DNA of 14,536 nt from an uncultured Lachnospiraceae bacterium (GTDB lineage Bacteria > Bacillota > Clostridia > Lachnospirales > Lachnospiraceae), in contig CAJUDX010000071.1 of NCBI GenBank assembly GCA_910584785.1, positions 1 through 14,536 on the forward strand. The letters are read 5' to 3'. How positions within the stretch are numbered: position 1 is the stretch's first letter; each line of letters starts with the position of its first letter. This document shows positions 8,401 to 14,536 of this stretch, piece after piece. Made by a program: the position numbers and the translations under genes. The notes beneath the pieces are model-generated. The model had not been told where the DNA came from. It searched no databases and was given only the letters and a program-made list of their open reading frames with translations.

Positions 8401-10697
8401 GAATCGGAAAACGGCAAATCTGTAACTTCTGCTTTTCCTGTAACAGAAGATACCTGTATATTCCGTTCAACTGTTTCTTCTCTCTGGTTTTTATAAACCG
8501 GCACATTCCGTTTATTGACATAGTCATACCAGCTTCCGGTCTGGATCTGGTGGAAAACGACTTTATGAACCACCAAAGTCATGGGAATATCAGCAGGAAC
8601 GCCTTGTAGCTGCTGGAACTGGCTTTCACCCATAATCCAGGCTTTTTCTGCGGCTTTTAATTTCGTGTCATCCAAAACGGCGGTTTGGATGGAAATACGT
8701 CCATCCCCTTCATAGGTCATTTCGGCTGCGATTTTAGAAGGCAAAGCAAAGAACGTATCTGACTGGTATAAATTAACAGGCTGCCCGTCGGCACTGTTGA
8801 CAGACCAGAAAACGGTATTTGGTGTCCAGGAAGCCACCTGTCCCGGCTCCTGCTGGTGGGACGGGTTCAAAACGGCTTTAAATTCAGCTTTTCCGGACTG
8901 ATCCAAAGTAATGGGATAATCATTCAAATTTGCTTCAAAGCTGTCTGCCGTCAGTTTTACGCCAGCGGCAGGGGTACCGTCATAATATTTTGCAGAAACA
9001 TAGAAAGTAATCGTTTCGCCGTAGTAATAAAAGTCCTTATCCGTAGACAGGGAAATTTGATAAGCAGGCTTTGTATATTCGCTGATGGTAAGAGAGCTTT
9101 CTATATAAGCACCATCAGCCCCATTCCCAACTTTTAACTGATAATGGTCCGTACGCAAAGAACCGGGATTCAAAACGCCGGAGAATATACCATCTTTTAC
9201 CTGCACTTCCATTCCGGAAAGTGTACTGGAGGGCCACATAGTAGCCAGGCTCACCCAAACGGAATCCGGCATCGGCGCATGATTTCGGGGCTTTACAACG
9301 CCCCAGAAATGGATGGGGTCCCCGGGCAGGTAAATTTCCCTGTCCGTATAAATGGCTGAATAGTAGTCCCAGGACAAGGGCCGTTCTTCCTGGGGAACCG
9401 AGAGGTTAGAGCCGGAAAACCATACCGGGGTTCCGTCACGGAGAATTGTCACATAACTATTTTTGCTTTCTCCATTGCTGAAAGAAGCAACTCCATTTTC
9501 ATTGGCTTTGCCGGAAATTTTTTCACCGGACAGAGTTTCCAATTCTACAACCGCATCCTTGACAGGGCCTTGTGAGATGGGATCTCCCATCCAGAATAAG
9601 GTATCTCCGCCCACAGACTGCATATAAAGCCCTAAATTGACCACTTGAATCATCTGCTGGGCAAATTGTTCTTTTCCGGCAACTTCTCCGGACAAGGTAA
9701 ATATATAATAGCCTTCAGAAAGATTGTCTGGCAAAGGGGCATATAAATCCCCATTATTTTCCATGAGCTGTCCTTCTGTATTCATCACTTCATCCAGGCC
9801 ATCCGTAGAAAGATGGTATACCGTTTTTACACCATACTGCTCCTGGTAAAATTTGTCCCGTTCCCGTAAAGCATTGGCATAGGCATTGATGCCGGGGTAT
9901 TTATGCAGCGTCATGGTATAAGAAGCTTTTGCCTGCTGGTCGCCTCCGTAAAGGCGTATGCGCATTTCATCCCCCGGGATAAAGGATGCGGAAGCCTGTT
10001 CCAGCGAAAGGTCATCCCAGCTTTCCGCGCCTTCTTCCTCCGAAGTCTGGAAAGAAAAAGTAAATGGTGTTTGTAGGACAGCACCGTCTGTGGAAGATAA
10101 GTTGCTCAATGTAATCCGGTAAATGCTGTTATGCTCCAAAGGGGCATCCGGAATGAACCGGCAGGTATAATCCTGGGATTCAAAGCGTCCGGAAACAGGC
10201 GGAAGAATTTGGAATCCTTTTGAAATATCAACACCGGGCCGGTTAAAACGCATTTCAATGCCTGTATCAATATCCACATAGGCAGAATCTCTGGGAAATA
10301 CATCATTGACTAATAAATCGCTTCTGGTCTGGAAAGCGAAGGATTGAACCGGGGTTCCAGAATTATTTTTCACCCGGAAGGTATAGACCATATTTTCACG
10401 AAGGGGCATCACCGGCTGTAAAATCCATTCTTTCCCGCCGCCGGATAAGGTATAGTTCAAAGCAGGTTCCAACTCCAAAATAGACCGGAGCGCATCTTCT
10501 TTCAGAGAAAACCCTGAGGTCAGCAGGAATGCGGAGCCGGTTGTAACACCGCTTTCCTCCCGTTCGGAAGGCTCGATCCGTATGGATGCGGGCAGCTCGT
10601 CCCCTCTTGGCAGGGAAAGCCACCAGCCAAGCAGGAAAGAAAAGAAAATGACAATCAAAAGGATCACAGGTATCAGGAACCGATGTTGTTTCAGCAT
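5490..10697 (-). CDS. Thioester-less alpha-2-macroglobulin-family surface protein
   Basis: This 1735-residue protein has one N-terminal membrane anchor (about residues 7-30) and no lipobox Cys, so the bulk should lie outside the membrane. ATG 10697 follows a GGGGGGA ribosome site. In order I see a bacterial Ig-like (Big_5/SbsA) domain at about 130-215; an MG2-type segment at 450 (YTDREIYLPGD); MG3-like repeats; the conserved GIVDES at 934-939; a Gly/Met-rich bait-like stretch at about 970-1014; an A2M domain with LPDNVTSWR near 1043; a helical thioester-domain-like region; and a C-terminal MG domain ending in YYLSAALPGSF. At the thioester site the sequence is GRRTEN (1219-1224) instead of GCxEQ. 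None of the three cysteines I find (YTCRF, DVCET, STCVK) lies there. It therefore resembles E. coli YfaS-type members that lack covalent trapping. An acidic, Pro/Ser-rich insert (about 1604-1690) interrupts the C-terminal domain. No penicillin-binding protein gene is adjacent, unlike E. coli YfhM. The likely role is non-covalent protease inhibition or binding at the envelope, which is inference. Confidence 0.88.
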   Translation of the reverse strand: MLKQHRFLIPVILLIVIFFSFLLGWWLSLPRGDELPASIRIEPSEREESGVTTGSAFLLTSGFSLKEDALRSILELEPALNYTLSGGGKEWILQPVMPLRENMVYTFRVKNNSGTPVQSFAFQTRSDLLVNDVFPRDSAYVDIDTGIEMRFNRPGVDISKGFQILPPVSGRFESQDYTCRFIPDAPLEHNSIYRITLSNLSSTDGAVLQTPFTFSFQTSEEEGAESWDDLSLEQASASFIPGDEMRIRLYGGDQQAKASYTMTLHKYPGINAYANALRERDKFYQEQYGVKTVYHLSTDGLDEVMNTEGQLMENNGDLYAPLPDNLSEGYYIFTLSGEVAGKEQFAQQMIQVVNLGLYMQSVGGDTLFWMGDPISQGPVKDAVVELETLSGEKISGKANENGVASFSNGESKNSYVTILRDGTPVWFSGSNLSVPQEERPLSWDYYSAIYTDREIYLPGDPIHFWGVVKPRNHAPMPDSVWVSLATMWPSSTLSGMEVQVKDGIFSGVLNPGSLRTDHYQLKVGNGADGAYIESSLTISEYTKPAYQISLSTDKDFYYYGETITFYVSAKYYDGTPAAGVKLTADSFEANLNDYPITLDQSGKAEFKAVLNPSHQQEPGQVASWTPNTVFWSVNSADGQPVNLYQSDTFFALPSKIAAEMTYEGDGRISIQTAVLDDTKLKAAEKAWIMGESQFQQLQGVPADIPMTLVVHKVVFHQIQTGSWYDYVNKRNVPVYKNQREETVERNIQVSSVTGKAEVTDLPFSDSSGTIYWYELRFAGGVYGDVCETITPVSPYRDPDWKQYQFLKDPWGIEIVPGDSMEIGVWENEQKIENPLFLYTVVQDKILNTQVSQGDSTFSMEEKHLPNIWLAGAYFDGHSMHEIQSTCVKYDYTDRTLQVTAEPDKTEYRPGETMNVKISIADQDGNPVSGKAAVGIVDESIFDLSFQEIDLAGQIYTNIYYPNIIQSIAAGNGGLSDIDVQDDASAAGGMNNMMKEAASADRSPMNTGGGGMELGASIRSLFLDTADFQTLDVSAAGSEVSIQLPDNVTSWRITAAAVTPDLKAGNAVSNAAATMPFYLQTILTESYLTGDDIAVSALAVGTALEQGNVRYTAQLSGGTLEETQKEQETLVGNRAVFNFGKLPAGAYQVTLSAQYGEYQDAVTLPLSVTDTGLLLPSIETVELSALSEVKSAAWPVEIIVADNDAKPVFDALSWLTSRHGRRTENIVGSVRGLELYNELRPEDQREPVIRDNRLDSIQGDNGGVRILPESQEDAALTAQILMAAPELIHQGKAISFLHDVLKNPAAPQDDRIMAYVGLAAAKEPVLLDLRRLYEQDGADMKPYLRLYTGAAFAWLGDFERANEIYESVKILHSNSEAHVDDSDVRATAAALLLASDTGKMEDAAEFARYLTGGSWESGKEGSLPNLELLAYAKKAFPKETNGSLTYEENGKTKEVELKDGAAFLTLDEKTLRNGKFRSQSGKLSAAVKGFRMGSGDAVGDFASISKSYEPLSGSLTPGSQVQVTVTVKFNENSPYGTYTLTDSIPSGLRWLGGSHIVAPQNGSMWVSFAQDGQRITGTVHRPAPNGPDLPVPVPRVESAYVRFLPAHVEPAESDDITDESEASSSVSKTPPDVSGNAEGNLEPDPGEMTEEPQENEIVQEDDTVEDEIYNPVDLSGHLNRYQPNDPSVQEQEDPNTLVFTYYLSAALPGSFITESTWLSWENDTVKSDRGTISISE

Positions 10698-10735
10698 AGA
10701 GATCCCCCCATTTTTTAAAAAATATTGGCAAGTGC

Positions 10736-10763
10736 TATATAAAAACAGTGCTTTAATTTACAA
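10736..10763 (-). promoter_or_regulatory. Candidate promoter of the macroglobulin gene
   Basis: On the minus strand, TTGTAA (10758-10763) and TATATA (10736-10741) are separated by 16 bp, about 40 bases upstream of the start codon. Each hexamer matches consensus at four of six positions. The FkbM gene upstream has its own terminator, so a separate promoter is expected here, but this exact one is only a guess. Confidence 0.35.
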
Positions 10764-10781
10764 AAATTCATGCACGGCCAT

Positions 10782-10811
10782 AAAAACAGCCCGCCGGTCT
10801 CAGCGGGCTGT
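10782..10811 (-). terminator. Intrinsic terminator of the FkbM gene
   Basis: On the minus strand, ACAGCCCGC (read from 10811 to 10803) pairs with GCGGGCTGT (10794 to 10786) across an 8-base loop, and a run of T residues follows (10786-10782). It begins four bases after the FkbM stop codon and separates that gene from the macroglobulin gene. Confidence 0.9.
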
Positions 10812-10814
10812 AAT

Positions 10815-12986
10815 TCAGACAGCATAAAGGATATATTCCATAGGAGCCAGATTGCCTCCATAATGCCGTAAATAAAAGCGGTATTTTTTATCAAGCCGTT
10901 CTATCATCCGTGGAAGCTGCCATAAATCGCTGTCGCCATGATCCGCCCGAAGGATCAGTTTGGGATGGTCTTGGTGGATATGGTTGGAACAGCCCCGGAT
11001 CGCAGCCTGTTCACTGCCTTCCAAACACATTTTGATGATGCTGACAGGTTCTTCAATATCTTCATCAATTTGAACCATATCTGTTTCTATACCATTGTCG
11101 TCTATTTTTGACAAAAGCGGATCGTCATTTGGAACTTGTAACAAAGCATTTCCTGTTTTATCCCCAACAGCACATTGACGGAGTGCTAAAAGCCCCAATT
11201 CTTTTGTGCGGTTGCGCAGGGCAGAAAAGCTTCCCGGATTGGGTTCATAGCAATAAATTTTCTTCCAATGTCCGGCATATTCTGCAAAAGCTTTTGTAAC
11301 ATCTCCAATTCCAGCGCCTAAGTCTACAAAAACTTCTTCCTCTGTACAGCGCAGCAAATCAGCATCCAGATAAGTCGGGAACATTTTTTCTTTCATGTTG
11401 GCCAAGGTTTTGAAATTGTAGGAATACCAGTTATCTAAAATAGCCAGCAGGGTTTTTCGGGACCGGTAGTCCCCTAATTTCCCATAAAGCCAGGAATATT
11501 CATCCATATGCTGGCTAAGCTCCTGAGCCCTGCGGCGCAGCGCTTCATATTCACTGCGTTCCGGTTCCAGCTTCCCCCAATACCCATAGCGGCGCATCTG
11601 GTCACAAATAACCATTTTGTAGCGGTTTTCAAGTTTTGGGAAACCTTCTATCAGTTTTCTTTCCAATTCCTGCTCCGACATGTTGCGAACATCATGGACA
11701 ATCCGGAGAAAATCCCTGTCAATCGCAACACCTCTCCCCACAGCAGGCGCTGTTGTATTTCCTATCGGCGTAGGACGCTCAGGAGAGGCCATTGGACGTC
11801 CTTCCTGTACTTTTTCTCTGGCAGGCCTGGCCTCTTGATTTTGGGGCCTTATCGGGCGCGTAGGACGCCTTTCCTGTGGCTGTGGAGCGATCAAATCATC
11901 TTCCGGCTCTTGAGATTTCATGGGCCTTGCCCGCATGGGACGGGCTTCCGGTTCTTGGGGTTCCATGGGCCTTGCCCGCATAGGGCGGGCTTCCGGTTCT
12001 TGGGGTTCCATGGGCCTTGCCCGCATGGGGCGGGCTTCCGGTTCTTGGGGTTCCATGGGCCTTGCCCGCATAGGGCGGGCTTCCGGTTCTTGGGGTTCCA
12101 TGGGCCTTGCCCGCATGGGGCGGGCTTCCGGTTCTTGGGGTTCCATGGGCCTTGCCCGCATGGGGCGGGGGCCTGGTTCTTGCGTTTCCATAGGCTGTGA
12201 TTCCATCGGATCATCCGGAGCAGGAGAAAAAGCTTTTTTTCTGGATCTCATGGAGCGGGATGCAGAAGCACGAGTCGGAAATTCTCTTTCCATGTCTTTG
12301 CTGTTTTCTTCTGCCTCATTTTCCTGATCATCCCTGGTTTGCGGCGCCCGGATGCCGGTCCTTGCACGGATACTGGCAAATAAACGCGCATTTTCATCTT
12401 CCGGCCAAGAAAAAGGATCTGGCTCTGCATCGGACTGGACTGGCGGCATAGATTCCTCGAAATACGGATTTTCTGCCTCGAAATCAGGCTGCGGAGCCGC
12501 GTGATAAGCAGCTCTGGCCTTTGCTACGGATTCACGGGAGAAATCTACGCTGACGCCCGGATCTTCTTCGGCACGTTCCTCCGGGGAACCAGGACGGACA
12601 AACTGTACCATTTCAGCGGCCTGCTGGGCAAAAGGCTTCCCTTCTTTTACAGCAGCCTCAATAATGCCGCCCCGGGCTAATTCCTGGCGTATTTTAATGC
12701 GTTTTACTTTATCTTTGGTTTTTGCGCTCCAGCGGTCCAAGGCATCCAAAAAACGGACAGCCGAAAGAATGTCTGCATTTGGATCTAAAAGAGGGATTCT
12801 TTCCTTTGGAAGATAGCCAGACTTCCGGTAGCGCCTTTCCAAAAGGGCCAATAAGGAAGCCAAATCTTCAAACAGGCTCATAGACTGGCCTGCCTGGCCG
12901 GAGGCGCACCGTTTTCTAAGAAAATTTTGGGTTTCATCAATCGTTCTCAGCATATCCATAAGCTGATCAGATACGGATTTACTCAT
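10815..12986 (-). CDS. FkbM-family methyltransferase with long repeat-bearing N-terminal region
   Basis: This is a 723-residue protein. ATG 12986 is chosen because GGGGAGGC lies four bases upstream and the promoter at 13018-13046 leaves only a short leader; the frame stays open to 13091. Residues 1-140 are a charged helical segment. About 140-430 is low-complexity, Pro/Glu/Arg-rich and probably disordered, with six 15-residue units (267-356) alternating basic PMRAR and acidic EPQEPEA blocks. A second helical region follows (about 430-545). The SAM-dependent domain then shows motif I VDLGAGIGD (554-562), acidic E581 in CYEPNP, and CAVGD (605-609). It ends in FYLRHYGG...EYILYAV, a signature of clostridial FkbM proteins. 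The usual K-x-D-x-E-G motif reads K652-M-C654-L-E-G, so the Asp is Cys. FkbM enzymes O-methylate sugars or small molecules; the substrate here is unknown. There is no signal peptide, so it is likely cytoplasmic. Confidence 0.85.
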   Translation of the reverse strand: MSKSVSDQLMDMLRTIDETQNFLRKRCASGQAGQSMSLFEDLASLLALLERRYRKSGYLPKERIPLLDPNADILSAVRFLDALDRWSAKTKDKVKRIKIRQELARGGIIEAAVKEGKPFAQQAAEMVQFVRPGSPEERAEEDPGVSVDFSRESVAKARAAYHAAPQPDFEAENPYFEESMPPVQSDAEPDPFSWPEDENARLFASIRARTGIRAPQTRDDQENEAEENSKDMEREFPTRASASRSMRSRKKAFSPAPDDPMESQPMETQEPGPRPMRARPMEPQEPEARPMRARPMEPQEPEARPMRARPMEPQEPEARPMRARPMEPQEPEARPMRARPMEPQEPEARPMRARPMKSQEPEDDLIAPQPQERRPTRPIRPQNQEARPAREKVQEGRPMASPERPTPIGNTTAPAVGRGVAIDRDFLRIVHDVRNMSEQELERKLIEGFPKLENRYKMVICDQMRRYGYWGKLEPERSEYEALRRRAQELSQHMDEYSWLYGKLGDYRSRKTLLAILDNWYSYNFKTLANMKEKMFPTYLDADLLRCTEEEVFVDLGAGIGDVTKAFAEYAGHWKKIYCYEPNPGSFSALRNRTKELGLLALRQCAVGDKTGNALLQVPNDDPLLSKIDDNGIETDMVQIDEDIEEPVSIIKMCLEGSEQAAIRGCSNHIHQDHPKLILRADHGDSDLWQLPRMIERLDKKYRFYLRHYGGNLAPMEYILYAV
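11919..12188 (-). repeat. 45-bp tandem repeat array, six units, inside the FkbM gene
   Basis: Units start at 11919, 11964, 12009, 12054, 12099 and 12144. The first five differ only at one or two bases (synonymous Pro or Arg codon changes). The sixth (12144-12188) is diverged at its far end. Units 2+3 (11964-12053) are identical to units 4+5 (12054-12143), so the array grew at least once by a 90-bp step. Because 45 is a multiple of three, every unit stays in frame. Confidence 0.97.
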
Positions 12987-13017
12987 ACGGGCCTCCCCAA
13001 CATTCTGGATTTTCTCT

Positions 13018-13046
13018 ATTATACCGGATTCTGGACAGTCTGTCAT
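13018..13046 (-). promoter_or_regulatory. Sigma-A-type promoter of the FkbM gene
   Basis: On the minus strand, ATGACA (13041-13046) and a perfect TATAAT (13018-13023) are separated by 17 bp. Transcription would start near 13010, giving a leader of about 25 bases that holds the ribosome site. This supports translation from 12986, because the longer frame would begin upstream of the promoter. It is divergent from the tRNA promoter. Confidence 0.75.
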
Positions 13047-13097
13047 CTGAAATGGTTTTAGAAAATATCCAGAGGAACAGTGATTCCCCAAGAAATA

Positions 13098-13126
13098 TTG
13101 ACAACAATGGGGAAAATTTGTATAAT
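13098..13126 (+). promoter_or_regulatory. Consensus promoter of tRNA-Gly
   Basis: TTGACA (13098-13103) and TATAAT (13121-13126) match consensus perfectly at the ideal 17-bp spacing. Initiation near 13133 would leave a 5' leader of about 17 bases for RNase P to remove. Such a strong promoter is normal for a stable-RNA gene. Confidence 0.92.
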
Positions 13127-13149
13127 AGAAAAGATAAACAAAGATTGAC

Positions 13150-13220
13150 GCAGGTATGGTGCAATGGTAACACTTCTGCTTCCCAAGCAGACAACGCGGG
13201 TTCGATTCCCGTTACCTGCT
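13150..13220 (+). tRNA. tRNA-Gly, anticodon CCC
   Basis: This 71-base cloverleaf has acceptor stem GCAGGTA/TACCTGC (7 bp), a D-arm GTG...CAC with AATGGTA in the loop, and anticodon stem TCTGC/GCAGA around loop TTCCCAA, giving anticodon CCC (reads GGG). The variable region is 4 bases, and the T-arm is GCGGG/CCCGT with loop TTCGATT. Discriminator base T fits bacterial glycine tRNAs. CCA is not encoded (CTC follows), so it must be added after transcription. It is a single tRNA with its own promoter and terminator. Confidence 0.96.
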
Positions 13221-13228
13221 CTTAGATG

Positions 13229-13264
13229 AAAGCCTTTCACATTTGTGAAGGGCTTTATTTTTTT
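13229..13264 (+). terminator. Intrinsic terminator of tRNA-Gly
   Basis: AAAGCCTTTCAC (13229-13240) pairs over 12 bp (one T-G pair) with GTGAAGGGCTTT (13245-13256) around an ATTT loop, followed by A and seven T residues. The T-run overlaps the stop codon of the opposite-strand RHH gene. In the reverse direction the hairpin is followed only by TTTCATCT, so it may also act as a weak terminator for the partition-like operon. Confidence 0.9.
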
Positions 13265-13559
13265 AGTTTTGAGAAAAAAGGATTTTTTTAAGGATATCGT
13301 TTACCAGTTTGCTTTCCGTAACATGATAGTCTGACGCTGTTTTTTTAATGGCCTGAATAACGGAATCATCCAAATAAAAAGTTTTATTTTTTGCTTTCCG
13401 TTCTGCTTCCCGGTCAAATAAATCTGACAAATCCAAAACGGATGGTGAAGCCTGGGCAGATATATATTCATTTTGCGAGACAGAAGGCTGACCAGGAGAC
13501 TGCTTGTTATATTCCCGTTCCTGCCGTTCCAAAACGCCTTTTGTAAATTTATTTTCCAT
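13263..13559 (-). CDS. Small ribbon-helix-helix protein, ParA partner (ParB/CopG-like)
   Basis: This 98-residue protein starts at ATG 13559, with AAAGGA seven bases upstream. Residues 1-55 are polar and probably flexible. The C-terminal ~42 residues (KNKTFYLDDSVIQAIKKTASDYHVTESKLVNDILKKIL) have the pattern of a ribbon-helix-helix DNA-binding domain: one strand, then two helices with a turn at DYHVTES. The gene starts 20 bases after the ParA stop on the same strand, so the two are very likely one operon. In type Ib partition systems such small RHH proteins bind a centromere-like site upstream of parA and repress the operon. That role here is inference from domain and context. It could also be a simple transcriptional repressor. 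Confidence 0.75.
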   Translation of the reverse strand: MENKFTKGVLERQEREYNKQSPGQPSVSQNEYISAQASPSVLDLSDLFDREAERKAKNKTFYLDDSVIQAIKKTASDYHVTESKLVNDILKKILFSQN

Positions 13560-13579
13560 AAAAAAACATCCTTTCAGAC

Positions 13580-14389
13580 TTAGATAATTTGTTTGCGCAG
13601 CAGTTCTTCTGTCAAAGCTGCAATTGCTTCATACCCTTTGGAATGGGGATCATAAAGGGAAATTGGGATAGCAGCCAGTTCACTTTCTGTTAAGCGGACG
13701 TTCCGCGGAACAATGGTATCCAGTAAAATTTCCCGGAGATCAGCGGTTTCCGGACTTGTATGAATGAAATCCAAAAAATCAGCGGATAATTTATTCCTGT
13801 TGTCAAAATCGTTGATAATAAATCCCTTTATATTGTCCGCTGTACGAAGACGTTTTCTAGCATTTTCCCATAAAGCAATAAAGAGCTGAGCACCTTCCAC
13901 GGCGTTCATAGACACATCAGAAATTAAAAGTATTGCTTCTGAAACAAGGAAAGCATTTTGATTGACAATAGACATGCTAGGGTTTGTGTCAATTAAAATA
14001 TAATCATATTTAGAAAAAAAGTCCTCATAATCGGATAAATAATTTAATAATATCCGTTCTCGTCCGGTAACAGATGCTACATTTAATTCCGCTTTATGTA
14101 AAAATATTGAGCCGGGAATAATGTCTAAATTTTCTAATTTTTCAATAGGATGGAAAAGAATTAAAGATTCCGGATGGGGCGGCGGGTTGTCCAAACGGTA
14201 AATATCATAGGTGGTAAACAGATCTGATTTTGTCCGATCTATGCCCATATTATTGGTTAAATTTCCTTGTAAGTCGCTATCTATTACAAGTACTTTTTTT
14301 CCGTTTTGAGCTAGGATTCCGCCAATATTAAAGCAAAGCATTGTTTTTCCAACGCCGCCTTTTAAAGTTCCAAATGTAATTATTTTCAT
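13580..14389 (-). CDS. ParA/Soj-family partition ATPase
   Basis: This 269-residue P-loop ATPase has a deviant Walker A motif KGGVGKT (residues 10-16), Walker A' VLVIDSDLQGN, and Walker B YILIDTNPS. It has no N-terminal helix-turn-helix domain and so is of the short type (Ib-like). ParA proteins position plasmids, chromosome regions or other cargo by cycling ATP-bound dimers on DNA together with a DNA-binding partner, here probably the RHH protein encoded next. The start chosen is ATG 14389, which gives the standard MKIITFGTLKGG opening. The frame is open back to 14509, but the added 40 residues do not look like this family. AAGGAGG lies 15 bases upstream of the ATG, an unusually long gap. The family is certain. 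Whether it partitions a plasmid-like element or has a chromosomal role is not. Confidence 0.9.
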   Translation of the reverse strand: MKIITFGTLKGGVGKTMLCFNIGGILAQNGKKVLVIDSDLQGNLTNNMGIDRTKSDLFTTYDIYRLDNPPPHPESLILFHPIEKLENLDIIPGSIFLHKAELNVASVTGRERILLNYLSDYEDFFSKYDYILIDTNPSMSIVNQNAFLVSEAILLISDVSMNAVEGAQLFIALWENARKRLRTADNIKGFIINDFDNRNKLSADFLDFIHTSPETADLREILLDTIVPRNVRLTESELAAIPISLYDPHSKGYEAIAALTEELLRKQII

Positions 14390-14536
14390 GATAATAGAGA
14401 TGTTCCTCCTTCCGTGTGGCCCAATTTTTACGCTTATACTGGGCACTTTTTTAAATATAACATAAAAAACAAGGCGAATATAAGGAGATTTTATCGAATA
14501 TATTATCACATATAATAACTAATATAATAGCTATTA
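14390..14536. other. Upstream region of the parA operon with iterated AT-rich motifs
   Basis: This non-coding stretch runs to the window edge. Next to the ribosome site, GCCCA and TGGGC (about 14420-14445) can form a 5-bp stem with a long loop. Further out the sequence is very AT-rich and repetitive: CGAATATA at 14475-14482 and 14495-14502 (20 bp apart), ATATAATA at 14510-14517 and 14522-14529 (12 bp apart), and a perfect 12-bp palindrome TAATAGCTATTA at 14525-14536. This is where a type Ib partition operon would carry its operator/centromere. No clear promoter can be chosen in such AT-rich sequence. Confidence 0.4.

Noticed and set aside
11508..12327. Long open frames on the opposite strand and in another minus frame across the FkbM repeats
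   Set aside because: The 45-bp unit is a multiple of three and happens to lack stops in several frames. These proteins are repeat shadows with no family features or ribosome sites.
12987..13091. Longer FkbM reading frame starting at 13091
   Set aside because: The start would lie upstream of the promoter at 13018-13046, while 12986 has a strong ribosome site.
14390..14509. Forty-residue N-terminal extension of ParA
   Set aside because: ParA proteins of this type begin directly with MKII-F--KGGVGKT, and the extension crosses the ribosome site and AT-rich upstream DNA.
14504..14510. TATCACA, matching the omega-repressor heptad WATCACW
   Set aside because: Omega binds tandem arrays of heptads. 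Only single copies are seen here, and a 7-mer this loose is expected several times by chance in the window.

Overview
The window looks like chromosome from a low-to-mid-GC Gram-positive anaerobe, most likely class Clostridia (Lachnospirales or Oscillospirales type). I infer this from the AGGAGG-type ribosome sites, the strong TTGACA/TATAAT promoters, the style of the RND pump and FkbM proteins, and a tRNA gene without an encoded CCA. No species can be named from the sequence alone. There are six protein genes and one tRNA, in five transcription units.

Left third (1-5341), plus strand: an RND-type efflux pair. A membrane-anchored HlyD/AcrA-like adaptor (233-2119) is followed by an RND permease (2209-5298). 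A terminator-like hairpin lies between the two genes, and a strong two-way terminator (5303-5341) follows the second. No outer-membrane channel gene is present, as expected for a monoderm.

Middle (5490-10697), minus strand and convergent to the pump: one very large membrane-anchored alpha-2-macroglobulin-family protein. It keeps the MG/bait/A2M architecture, but the thioester motif position reads GRRTEN, so it should not form the covalent protease trap.

Next (10815-12986), minus strand: a 723-residue protein with an FkbM-type methyltransferase at its C-terminus. A long low-complexity linker in it carries six 15-residue repeats (a 45-bp DNA tandem array with a 90-bp higher-order unit). The usual Asp of the FkbM K-x-D-x-E-G motif is Cys. 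The gene has its own promoter and terminator.

Right end: tRNA-Gly(CCC) at 13150-13220 on the plus strand, with a perfect consensus promoter and a terminator. A minus-strand partition-like pair follows, consisting of a small ribbon-helix-helix protein (13263-13559) and a ParA ATPase (13580-14389). AT-rich iterated sequence lies upstream of parA at the window edge. A parA/RHH pair directly 3' of a tRNA gene could mark the edge of an integrated element, but no integrase or second attachment site is visible here.

The strongest candidates for something unusual are the repeat-linker FkbM protein with its altered motif and the thioester-less macroglobulin. Nothing in the window proves that the neighbouring units work together.
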